Source: CAXXOK01 sp036759125 (GTDB lineage Bacteria > Bacillota > Clostridia > Christensenellales > Aristaeellaceae). From it: a stretch of 8,816 nt of DNA. Each line of letters begins with the position of its first letter. Position 1 is the stretch's first letter. Under the pieces are notes generated by a model that saw only the letters and a program-made list of their open reading frames with translations, ran no database searches and was not told the origin of the DNA. Made by a program: the position numbers and the translations under genes. Shown in pieces: positions 1 to 5,941 of this stretch. The stretch is taken from positions 1 through 8,816 of the forward strand of contig DAIOVG010000118.1 of NCBI GenBank assembly GCA_036759125.1, given 5' to 3'.

Positions 1-248
1 TAGGCCGCCACGCAGCGGATGCCGTTGCCGCACATCTCGGCCTCGGAGCCGTCGGGGTTGAACATGCGCATCCGCACGTCCGCCGTGTCCGACGGGAGGA
101 TGAGGATCAGCCCGTCGCTGCCCACGGAGGTGTGGCGCGGGCTCATCCTGCGCGCAAGCGCGGGCAGATCGGCGGGCAGGGTCTCCTCAAAGCCGTTGAT
201 ATAAATGTAGTCGTTTCCGATGCCGTGCATCTTGGTGAAGTGAAGCAT
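1..248 (-). CDS. dapF: Diaminopimelate epimerase, N-terminal part (cut by window edge)
   Basis: The product interconverts LL- and meso-diaminopimelate in the cytoplasm, supplying lysine and the peptidoglycan cross-linking residue. The visible 82 codons begin MLHFTKMHGIGNDYIYI, the family's opening motif (K-x-H-G-x-G-N-D). Residues 63-79 contain FNPDGSEAEMCGNGIRC. Cys73 is the first of the two catalytic cysteines and has the same number as in the E. coli enzyme. The second cysteine lies beyond the window. The start is fixed by GGAGAA at 255-260 (read on the minus strand), 6 nt upstream of ATG. The gene follows the GMP synthetase-like gene by 37 bp with no room for a full promoter, so the two are probably co-transcribed. 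The identification is secure; only the 3' part is unseen. Confidence 0.95.
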   Translation of the reverse strand, partial: MLHFTKMHGIGNDYIYINGFEETLPADLPALARRMSPRHTSVGSDGLILILPSDTADVRMRMFNPDGSEAEMCGNGIRCVAA

Positions 249-284
249 ATTGTATTCTCCTGCGCGGATTGTGTTTTGTGCGGG

Positions 285-1730
285 TTATTCCAGGAAGCTG
301 TAATGGTAGCTCGGCGTTAAATCGTACACCACGCGTTTCACCTGCGGGACCCCGGTGAGGATGCGCTGGGTCACGCGCTCCAGCAAATCGTACGGCAGCC
401 TGGCGGCGTAGGCTTCGCCGTCGCCCGCCTGGCAGGCCCGCAGAATAACCACATAGCCCTGGCGGACGTCGGGGTTGTCCGAAAGCGCTGCGTAAAACTG
501 CCACAGGCGCTTGTCCTGCCCGGCGCGGAGGATTTCCTCCCTGTAAATCGCGCTGCAGCTGCGCAAAAGCTCAAGCTTGCGGGTGTCGACCGTACCCATG
601 ATGCGCGAGGCGAGGCCCGCGGCCGGGAACGGCTGCCGCTCCAGAATGGATTTGGGCATGGACAGGCGTTCGCCCAGGCGCTTGACCTCGGACTTGAACA
701 GCGCGCGGACGGGTTCGACGGTAATATACTCCCCTTCGCTGCCCACGGGCGGCGTTTCGGGGGTGACGACGCCATAGAGGGTATCGTTATAATCGGTGCC
801 CAGCACAATGGTTTTCACGTCGGGATACTCCCGCAGCTGGTCGTAAAACACCTGCTTGAGCAGCGATCCGGTGATGCGTTCCTTCTCGGAGTCCTTGCGC
901 ACGCCGTCCAGCGCGCGTAAGAAAAGCGCCTTGGCGTCGTAATAGGTGAGCTGTATGCCGGGAATCTCCCGGAAGGCCGCGGCGACCTCCTCCGGCTCGC
1001 CCTGGCGGAACAGGCCCGTATCCACAAACAGGCAGGTCAGCCTGTCGCCAACGGCCATGTACGCAAGCTTGGCGCAGACGGCCGAATCAATCCCGCCGGA
1101 TACCGCGCACAGCACGCGCCCGCCCTCGGCCTTGTGGCGGATTTCCTCCACGGCCTCGTGGATGATATAGTTGGCGTCCCAAACCGGCTCCATGCCGCAG
1201 ATCTTCTCGGCAAAATTGTGCAGCAGGTGCAGCGAATCCGGGTCGTTGCGCTCAATGGTGTATTGCACGGCGTATACGTTACCCTGCACCATAAAGCCGA
1301 TGCAGCGCTCCGTGGCGGTTGCGATGGTCTGGGCGTCCATGGGCAGGGTTAAATCGCATAAATTCTTTATCACACGCTCGCCGCCGGTGATTCCGTCAAA
1401 CAGGGGATTGTCCGCCAGGCCGAGCACGATGTTTTCCGCCTCGTCGCCCAGCGCCTGGGCCGAGCCGCCGATGAGCTCGCAGATGGTTACCGCCGCCGCG
1501 CCAAGCGCCAGCACCGGGAACTGCGCGTGCAGAAGCGAGCCGTCCAGCGCGCAAACGGTTCCGCTGTTTTCGGCGGCAATAATCACGCCCTTGACGTTGC
1601 GGTCCTTCAGATCGTCCAGCCGGGTCTGCGGGGGCATCAGCTCGCAATAGAAATCCTGGCTGCGCAGCGTACGGGCGATCAGGCCCGACAGTAGCTGGTC
1701 GCAGTCAAGAATGATGATGGTTTCAAGCAT
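285..1730 (-). CDS. GuaA-family GMP synthetase homologue with degenerate amidotransferase domain
   Basis: This 481-residue protein has the layout of GMP synthase (usually about 510-525 residues): class I glutamine amidotransferase (1-180), ATP-pyrophosphatase (about 200-360), then dimerisation domain. The opening IIILDCDQLLSGLIARTLR and the link HNFAEKICG (171-179) are GuaA-like. The PP-loop SGGIDSAV (211-218) is intact. FVDTGLFR, EPVRALFKSEVKRLG and LPYDLLERVTQRI also match the family. However, the nucleophile elbow GICYG reads ALGAA near 75-79 (Cys to Gly77), the oxyanion motif SGGP is absent (IAAENSG, 51-57), and HPE reads TIE (158-160). Glutamine hydrolysis is therefore unlikely. The KSHHNVGGLP lid and C-terminal KPPATIEWE tail are also missing, so XMP may not be the substrate. 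The start at 1730 was chosen over an ATG 12 codons upstream because GAGGAGGG lies 5 nt before it. Family membership is clear; function is not, so no symbol is given. Confidence 0.85.
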   Translation of the reverse strand: MLETIIILDCDQLLSGLIARTLRSQDFYCELMPPQTRLDDLKDRNVKGVIIAAENSGTVCALDGSLLHAQFPVLALGAAAVTICELIGGSAQALGDEAENIVLGLADNPLFDGITGGERVIKNLCDLTLPMDAQTIATATERCIGFMVQGNVYAVQYTIERNDPDSLHLLHNFAEKICGMEPVWDANYIIHEAVEEIRHKAEGGRVLCAVSGGIDSAVCAKLAYMAVGDRLTCLFVDTGLFRQGEPEEVAAAFREIPGIQLTYYDAKALFLRALDGVRKDSEKERITGSLLKQVFYDQLREYPDVKTIVLGTDYNDTLYGVVTPETPPVGSEGEYITVEPVRALFKSEVKRLGERLSMPKSILERQPFPAAGLASRIMGTVDTRKLELLRSCSAIYREEILRAGQDKRLWQFYAALSDNPDVRQGYVVILRACQAGDGEAYAARLPYDLLERVTQRILTGVPQVKRVVYDLTPSYHYSFLE

Positions 1731-1790
1731 CGGAACCCTCCTCGTGTCGCGGGCGGCGCTGTGCAAAAAGCGGTGTATGGATCAGGAATA

Positions 1791-1819
1791 ATTTTAACAC
1801 ACCGCCGGGGTTTAGTCTA
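1791..1819 (-). promoter_or_regulatory. Predicted sigma-A promoter of the GMP synthetase-like gene
   Basis: Read on the minus strand, TAGACT (1814-1819, 4/6 match to TTGACA) and TAAAAT (1791-1796, 5/6 match to TATAAT) are separated by exactly 17 bp. Transcription would begin near 1784, leaving a leader of roughly 50 nt before the ATG at 1730. The gene, and dapF behind it, therefore need not depend on read-through from the upstream 783-residue gene. This is a sequence match only. Confidence 0.55.
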
Positions 1820-1841
1820 CACAGCGGGGCAGACCCGGCGG
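1802..1841. other. Inverted repeat overlapping the promoter of the GMP synthetase-like gene
   Basis: CCGCCGGG (1802-1809) and CCCGGCGG (1834-1841) are perfect 8-bp inverted arms around a 24-bp centre. The arms enclose the predicted -35 element and part of the spacer. It could be a large stem-loop in read-through RNA from the 783-residue gene, or a DNA operator. No U tract follows the stem on either strand, so a simple intrinsic terminator is not supported. Confidence 0.3.
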
Positions 1842-1849
1842 CAGCGAAA

Positions 1850-1873
1850 CGGCGCGCCCATACAGGCGCGCCG
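1850..1873 (-). terminator. Possible terminator hairpin after the 783-residue gene
   Basis: Two copies of the palindrome GGCGCGCC (1851-1858 and 1865-1872) flank a 6-nt loop and, with the closing C-G pair at 1850/1873, form a 9-bp GC-only stem. It lies 26 bp past the stop codon of the upstream gene in the direction of transcription. Only a short TTT follows it on the minus strand, so termination may be weak or partial. Confidence 0.4.
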
Positions 1874-1898
1874 CGGAGAAACGGATAAACGATGCGGC

Positions 1899-4250
1899 TC
1901 AGGGCTTGGAAAACATCAGATCGCTGCCGTCCAGCCGCATTTTGTAGGCCTTGCTCAAGGAGCTTGGATCACCGGGGATTTTCAGCTTGATAAAGTATAC
2001 CCAGCCCCCCGCGATGTTCACATAGGCGGCGTCTTCCACGTCCGAGAGCTTTTCGTTGTACAGCCCGTCGGTTGTGATGCGGTAAACGGTATCGTTATCG
2101 CCGGTGTTCACGTAGTACAGCCAGTCGCCGATGCCGTTGAGGTACGCGCCGTATACGCCGCCCACGGGCACGGGTTCCGTGCCGGTCAGGGAGAGCTTCA
2201 TCACCTGTCCGCCGGAGGTGAAGTACAGCGCGTCTGCGATATAGTTCAGGTAATTCACGTCGGTATTGGCAAGCAGAACGGTCTGGCTGTTGTCCTCTGG
2301 ATCCAGCCGGATCAGGGCCTGCGGGGAGACGGTTGCAATGTAGAGATAGGTGCCGTCGCTGGCAATGGACTGGGCCTGCACGCCCTTGACGCGGGTTAGA
2401 AACGCGCCGTCCGGCTCCATGCTCCACAGGTTGTCCGCCCGCTCGCCGGGGGTGACCAGACCGAGGAAATACAGGTTGCCGCCTGCGGCCTGAATGCCGC
2501 TGACGGGGAGCTGCTTATAGGAATGGATCAGCATATAGTTGGAGTTTTCGGCCTGGTTGTAGCGGAAGATGTTGCCGCGGTGGCGGTAGTACAGCCAATC
2601 GCCGTAAACGCCCAGAATGTTGTACAGGGGGTCCTTCTCGCTGGAGCTGATATTGCGCAGCAGCCTGTCGCCCAAGCCAGAGGTGTTCTCTTTGTAGATA
2701 TTGCCGGTATCGTATAAATTGCTGTAGATGATATCGCCCCGGTACACCTGCGAAAGCATTCCGCTGGTGTGGTTGCCTGTACCGGGCTGATCCGTGGGGA
2801 TGGACTGCCTGGCGAGCTCCATTTGCGTGTCCGAAAGCCGCTGCTGCGCTTCCTGCCAATCCGCGCCGGAAAGAACGTCGGCTCTATAGGCGGCAAACTC
2901 GTCCGCCATGGCCGAATAGGCTGTGTCGGCGTCCGCCTTGTAGGCGTCAAACGCGGCTTGCAATTCGGCCAGGGACTGGGCGGCCGCGTCCTTTTCGGCC
3001 TGCACGGCGTTGGCTCTGGTGGCCTGCGCCCCGGCCAGGACGGCCGCGGCGTTGGTTTGATAGGTTTCAAAATCTGCGGAAATCGCCGTATAGGCGGCGT
3101 CCGCATCGGCCTTGTAGGCATCAAACTCGGCTTGCAGCGCGGCCAGGGTTTGGGCGGCTTCGTCCTTGGCTGTCTGTGCGGCGGCGTCCGCGTCGGCAAG
3201 GGCGGCTGCGGAGCTTTCCTTGAAGGCCGTAAACTCGTCCGTCAGCGCGGTCATTGCGGTCTGGGAATCGGTCATGTAGGCATCAAACTCGGCCTGTAAC
3301 GCGGCCAGAGACTCTGCGGCCGCGTCCTTTTCGGCCTGCACGGCAGCTTCCCTGGTGGCCTGCGCCCCGGCGAGGACGTTCGCGGCATTGGTTTTGTAGG
3401 TTTCAAACTCTGTCGACAGCGCCGCATAGGCGGCGTCCGCGTCGGCTTTGTAGGCGTCAAACTCGGTCTGCAGCGCGGCCAGAGCCTGTGCGGCTTCGGC
3501 CTGTGCGGCCTGCACGTCGGTCGCGTTTGCGGTTTGCGCCTGGGCCAGGGCGGTCTCAGCATCGGTTTTGTAGGTGTCAAAGTCGGCCGACAGGGCCGTA
3601 TAGGCGGCGTCCGCGTCGGCCTTGTAGGTATCAAACGCGGCCTGCAAATCGGCCAGGGTTAATGCGGCTTCATCTTTGGCGGCCTGCACGGCGGTTTCCC
3701 GCGTGGCCTGTGCCCCGGCCAGGACGTTCGCGGCATTGGTTTTGTAGGTTTCAAAGTCCGTGGACAGCGCCGTATACGCCGTATCCGCTTCGGCCTTGTA
3801 AGCGTCAAACGCGGCCTGCAAATCGGTCAGGGCCTGTGCGGCCTCGTCTTTGGCGGCCTGCACGCCCGCCTCTCCGGCAGTTTTGGCATCCGTCAGATCG
3901 GCGGCGGCTTTGGTTTGGTACGCGGCGAACTCTTCCTGAAGGGACTGGTATGCCGTGTCCGCGTCGGTTTTGTAGGTGTCAAATTCGGTTTGCAGCGCGG
4001 CGAGGGATTCATCATACCCCTGCTGGGCCGCAGCCGCAGCGGTTTGGGCGTCGGCGAGCTGGGCGCTTGCATCGTCCGCCTGCTGGACGGCGACGGCTAG
4101 CTCCGCGCTCAGGTCGCTGTGCTGCTTGCGCAGGGTATTGGTCTGCGACAGCAGCAAGCCGTTGAACACCAGCGAAGCGGCGAGGATCACGCACAAAACG
4201 ATGATCAGAATTCGCGTACCGGAAGGCAGAGGAGACTGTGTTTTATTCAT
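1899..4250 (-). CDS. Membrane-anchored protein: helical repeat stalk plus DUF5050-like beta-propeller
   Basis: A 783-residue protein of unknown function. Residues 1-13 are short and basic and are followed by one hydrophobic helix at about 14-34, so it is probably a type II membrane protein with its bulk outside the cell. No LPxTG sorting signal or lipobox is seen. Residues 40-81 are an Ala/Gln-rich helix. Residues 82-472 are seven tandem copies of an Ala-rich helical repeat (LQ-x-x-FD-x-YK, then LS-x-x-FE-x-YK), free of Pro and Cys. A linker (about 473-500) leads to residues 505-783 with seven motifs of the type GDWLYY...VYRITTDG, near 505, 550, 590, 632, 672, 708 and 748. These resemble DUF5050/YWTD-type propeller blades. 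The start is supported by AAGGA 8 nt upstream and a promoter at 4312-4340. It may be a surface sensor, binder or wall-spanning scaffold; this is inference. The gene is divergent from purE, with no evident functional link. Confidence 0.8.
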   Translation of the reverse strand: MNKTQSPLPSGTRILIIVLCVILAASLVFNGLLLSQTNTLRKQHSDLSAELAVAVQQADDASAQLADAQTAAAAAQQGYDESLAALQTEFDTYKTDADTAYQSLQEEFAAYQTKAAADLTDAKTAGEAGVQAAKDEAAQALTDLQAAFDAYKAEADTAYTALSTDFETYKTNAANVLAGAQATRETAVQAAKDEAALTLADLQAAFDTYKADADAAYTALSADFDTYKTDAETALAQAQTANATDVQAAQAEAAQALAALQTEFDAYKADADAAYAALSTEFETYKTNAANVLAGAQATREAAVQAEKDAAAESLAALQAEFDAYMTDSQTAMTALTDEFTAFKESSAAALADADAAAQTAKDEAAQTLAALQAEFDAYKADADAAYTAISADFETYQTNAAAVLAGAQATRANAVQAEKDAAAQSLAELQAAFDAYKADADTAYSAMADEFAAYRADVLSGADWQEAQQRLSDTQMELARQSIPTDQPGTGNHTSGMLSQVYRGDIIYSNLYDTGNIYKENTSGLGDRLLRNISSSEKDPLYNILGVYGDWLYYRHRGNIFRYNQAENSNYMLIHSYKQLPVSGIQAAGGNLYFLGLVTPGERADNLWSMEPDGAFLTRVKGVQAQSIASDGTYLYIATVSPQALIRLDPEDNSQTVLLANTDVNYLNYIADALYFTSGGQVMKLSLTGTEPVPVGGVYGAYLNGIGDWLYYVNTGDNDTVYRITTDGLYNEKLSDVEDAAYVNIAGGWVYFIKLKIPGDPSSLSKAYKMRLDGSDLMFSKP
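2835..4007 (-). repeat. Seven in-frame coding repeats, 174-bp unit (58 residues)
   Basis: Within the gene at 1899-4250, repeat units start at protein residues 82, 140, 198, 256, 314, 368 and 426. DNA starts on the minus strand are 4007, 3833, 3659, 3485, 3311, 3149 and 2975. Units 1-4 and 6 are exactly 58 residues. Unit 5 is 54 residues (162 bp), and unit 7 is truncated as it runs into the linker. Each unit subdivides as 18 + 18 + 22 residues, because the LQ-x-x-F-D-x-Y-K motif recurs 18 residues later as LS-x-x-F-E-x-Y-K. The array is likely to recombine and vary in copy number between strains, always in frame. Confidence 0.9.
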
Positions 4251-4311
4251 GGTCTTGTTCCTTTTCTGTTTCTAACGGAATGCGGACGGATAGCGTTGGT
4301 CAATTTTTGTC

Positions 4312-4340
4312 AGTATACCATATCCTACGGCACTTGTGAA
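4312..4340 (-). promoter_or_regulatory. Predicted sigma-A promoter of the 783-residue surface protein gene
   Basis: On the minus strand, TTCACA (4335-4340, 5/6) and TATACT (4312-4317, 5/6) are 17 bp apart. A TG dinucleotide one base before the -10 gives an extended -10 (TGGTATACT). The start point would be near 4305, with a leader of about 55 nt to the ATG at 4250. Confidence 0.7.
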
Positions 4341-4353
4341 CCGTTTTTGTCAT

Positions 4354-4376
4354 ATATGGCGGCGTTTGCGCCACAT
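4354..4376. promoter_or_regulatory. Inverted repeat between divergent promoters (possible operator)
   Basis: TGGCG (4357-4361) and CGCCA (4369-4373) are perfect arms around a 7-bp centre. Extending each arm by three bases adds two more matches (AT and AT, with one mismatch). It lies between the two outward-facing -35 elements (4340 and 4386), where a dimeric regulator could affect both promoters. It does not resemble the Bacillus PurR box as I know it. Five-base arms can arise by chance. Confidence 0.25.
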
Positions 4377-4385
4377 GGCACAATA

Positions 4386-4414
4386 TTGACTTGCATAACG
4401 CCTTTCATTATAAT
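4386..4414 (+). promoter_or_regulatory. Predicted sigma-A promoter of the pur operon
   Basis: TTGACT (4386-4391, 5/6) and a perfect TATAAT (4409-4414) are separated by 17 bp, the best promoter match in the window. Transcription should start near 4421, giving a leader of about 55 nt before purE. That leader is too short for a purine riboswitch with an expression platform, so any purine control would have to act on the DNA. Confidence 0.8.
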
Positions 4415-4476
4415 AGATAAGTCCTCGGGCAGCCATGAAAGCGCCGGGGTACCGGAGGAACAGAAAGGGCGAACGG

Positions 4477-4962
4477 ATGAAAAAAGTAGCGATCATCATG
4501 GGCTCCGACAGCGATTTACCCGTACTGAAACCCTGCTTTGAGCAGCTGCAAACCTTTGGCATTCCCTTTGAGGCGCACGTGTTTTCCGCCCACCGCACAC
4601 CCGATGAGGCCGCCCGGTTTGCCCTTGAAGCCAAGGATCACGGCTTCGGCGTGCTGATTGCCGCCGCAGGCAAAGCCGCGCACCTGGCCGGCGCGCTGGC
4701 CGCGCGCACTGTGCTGCCGGTGATCGGCATCCCGGTGAAAAGCGCAACCCTGGACGGCATGGACGCGCTTTTATCCACCGTGCAGATGCCCGCCGGGCTT
4801 CCCGTTGCGACCGTCGCCATTGACGGCGCCGCCAACGCCGCGATTCTCGCCGCGCAGATCATTGCCCTGGACGACGACGAGCTTTACGCCCGCCTGTGCC
4901 GCGCCCGTGATGAAATGAAGCGCAAGGTCCTGGAAAAGGACGCCGCACTGACCATCGACTGA
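4477..4962 (+). CDS. purE: N5-carboxyaminoimidazole ribonucleotide mutase (class I PurE)
   Basis: PurE shifts the carboxylate of N5-CAIR to give CAIR, the substrate of PurC. The 161-residue length is normal for class I. GSDSDLP (9-15) is the phosphate-binding loop, SAHRTP (37-42) contains the catalytic His39, and AAGKAAHLAG (63-72) corresponds to GAGGAAHLPG of the E. coli enzyme. IGIPVKSATLDGMDALLSTVQ (83-103) is also typical. An in-frame ATG at 4435 would add 14 residues but has no ribosome binding site. The ATG at 4477 has AGAAAGGG 7 nt upstream and gives the usual MKKVAIIMGSDSD start. It is the first gene of the operon. No purK follows, as it would in Bacillus; N5-CAIR synthetase must be encoded elsewhere or bypassed. 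Confidence 0.95.
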   Translation: MKKVAIIMGSDSDLPVLKPCFEQLQTFGIPFEAHVFSAHRTPDEAARFALEAKDHGFGVLIAAAGKAAHLAGALAARTVLPVIGIPVKSATLDGMDALLSTVQMPAGLPVATVAIDGAANAAILAAQIIALDDDELYARLCRARDEMKRKVLEKDAALTID

Positions 4963-4967
4963 TAGAC

Positions 4968-5078
4968 TTTTCCACGTAGTTTTCCACAAAAACCCTAGGA
5001 TAAGGAGGCGATATCCACACAGAACCCAGCAAAATCGGCAAAAACGTATCCGCGACAGTTTTCCACATAGTTTCAACA
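4968..5078 (+). promoter_or_regulatory. Cluster of DnaA-box-like repeats in the purE-purC gap
   Basis: The 170-bp gap contains TTTTCCACG (4968-4976), TTTTCCACA (4980-4988 and 5059-5067), ATATCCACA (5011-5019) and GTTTCAACA (5070-5078). The three CCACA-ending copies each differ by one base from the DnaA box TTATCCACA. The first two lie 12 bp apart, and the last two are offset by 11 bp. The block TTTTCCAC-R-TAGTTT recurs at 4968 and 5059 as a 91-bp direct repeat. All copies face the same way. DnaA binding is inferred. An AAGGAGG at 5002-5008 lies in the same gap with no start codon at a usable distance. Confidence 0.5.
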
Positions 5079-5132
5079 AACGGCGTCCGATGCGATGCGC
5101 AGGCGGGCCGAAAGATGGGGAGATGGTTTCCG

Positions 5133-5843
5133 ATGGTAACGCAAGGATTGCTCTACGAAGGCAAGGCCAAAAAGATATTTGCGACCGATGACCCGCAGGT
5201 GCTGCTGGTTCGCTACAAGGACGATGCCACCGCCTTTAACGGGCAAAAAAAAGGAACAATTATCGGTAAGGGCGCGATCAACAACCGCGTGACCAACCAT
5301 TTGATGAGGATGCTTGAGAAGAAGGGCATCCCTACGCATTTTTTAGAGGAATTATCCGATACCGAAACCCTGGTCAAACGGGTGACCATCGTACCGCTGG
5401 AGGTGATCGTGCGCAACGTTGCGGCGGGCTCGCTGGCCAAACGCCTGGGGCTTTCCGAGGGCGTGGTGCTCCAAAAAACGGTGCTGGAGTTCTGCTATAA
5501 GGACGACGCGCTGGGCGACCCGATGGTCAACCAGTATCACATCGCCGCCATGGGCTGGGCCACCGAGGAAGAAATGGAGCTGCTGTCCTCCTATGCGCTC
5601 AAGGTCAACGACGCGCTGCGGGAATACCTCAAGGATCTGAATATCGATTTGATCGACTTTAAACTGGAGTTCGGGCGCTTGTCGGACGGCACCATCGTGC
5701 TGGCGGATGAGATCAGCCCGGACACTTGCCGTTTCTGGGATACTGTCACCCATGAAAAGCTTGACAAGGACCGCTTCCGCCGCGACCTGGGCAAGGTGGA
5801 GGACGCGTATCAGGAAATTATGAAGCGCCTGATGGGTGCCTAG
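5133..5843 (+). CDS. purC: SAICAR synthetase (phosphoribosylaminoimidazole-succinocarboxamide synthase)
   Basis: PurC joins CAIR and aspartate with ATP to give SAICAR, directly after the PurE step. The 236-residue length matches the family (E. coli 237). The nucleotide-binding opening YEGKAKKIF (8-16) is present, as are the two family signatures PLEVIVRNVAAGS (88-100) and LIDFKLEFG (173-181), and ADEISPDTCRFWD (191-203). I chose ATG at 5133, preceded by GGGGAG with a 10-nt spacing, over an in-frame ATG at 5115 that adds the atypical MGRWFP. It is the second gene of the operon, after an unusually long 170-bp gap with DnaA-box-like repeats. A run of eight A (5245-5252) lies in codons 38-40 (Gln-Lys-Lys). 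Confidence 0.96.
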   Translation: MVTQGLLYEGKAKKIFATDDPQVLLVRYKDDATAFNGQKKGTIIGKGAINNRVTNHLMRMLEKKGIPTHFLEELSDTETLVKRVTIVPLEVIVRNVAAGSLAKRLGLSEGVVLQKTVLEFCYKDDALGDPMVNQYHIAAMGWATEEEMELLSSYALKVNDALREYLKDLNIDLIDFKLEFGRLSDGTIVLADEISPDTCRFWDTVTHEKLDKDRFRRDLGKVEDAYQEIMKRLMGA

Positions 5844-5876
5844 CCTGAAACCCCGGCTGCCGCCCGCTTCTCAGGC
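5843..5876 (+). terminator. Weak stem-loop between purC and purF
   Basis: GCCTGA (5843-5848, overlapping the purC stop codon) can pair with TCAGGC (5871-5876) around a C-rich 22-nt loop. Only CTTT follows, so at best this is a weak attenuator or RNA-processing hairpin. A second TCAGGC occurs at 5884-5889. The rest of the 98-bp purC-purF gap shows a small gapped palindrome, GTTGT-TC-ACAAC (5914-5925), and the purF ribosome binding site. Confidence 0.2.
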
Positions 5877-5941
5877 CTTTGGATCAGGCTTGAAAACGAT
5901 TGTGTTTGTACCCGTTGTTCACAACTGCGAAAGAGGATTCG

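Noticed and set aside
285..1730. Treating the GuaA-like gene as a decaying pseudogene
   Set aside because: The frame is uninterrupted over 481 codons, with an excellent ribosome binding site, its own promoter match, an intact PP-loop and conserved core motifs. The changes are concentrated at specific functional sites.
1761..2399. A 212-codon plus-strand open frame opposite the propeller-coding region
   Set aside because: It is a shadow of the minus-strand gene. The minus-strand protein has coherent repeated motifs, whereas this frame has none.
2835..4007. Regularly spaced repeats that might suggest a CRISPR array
   Set aside because: The units are 174 bp, imperfect, strictly in frame and coding, with no short identical repeats separated by unique spacers.
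3254..4165. A 303-codon Arg/Pro-rich open frame on the plus strand opposite the repeat region
   Set aside because: Its periodic RRP/RPAR composition is simply the complement of the Ala-rich repeats in another frame, with no ribosome binding site or domain.
4415..4476. A purine riboswitch in the purE leader
   Set aside because: The predicted leader is only about 55 nt and shows no recognisable three-way-junction core, so it is too short for the aptamer plus expression platform.
4435..4476. A longer PurE start at the upstream in-frame ATG (4435)
   Set aside because: No ribosome binding site precedes it, and the added residues (MKAPGYRRNRKGER) are not typical of PurE. The start at 4477 gives the family's usual N-terminus.
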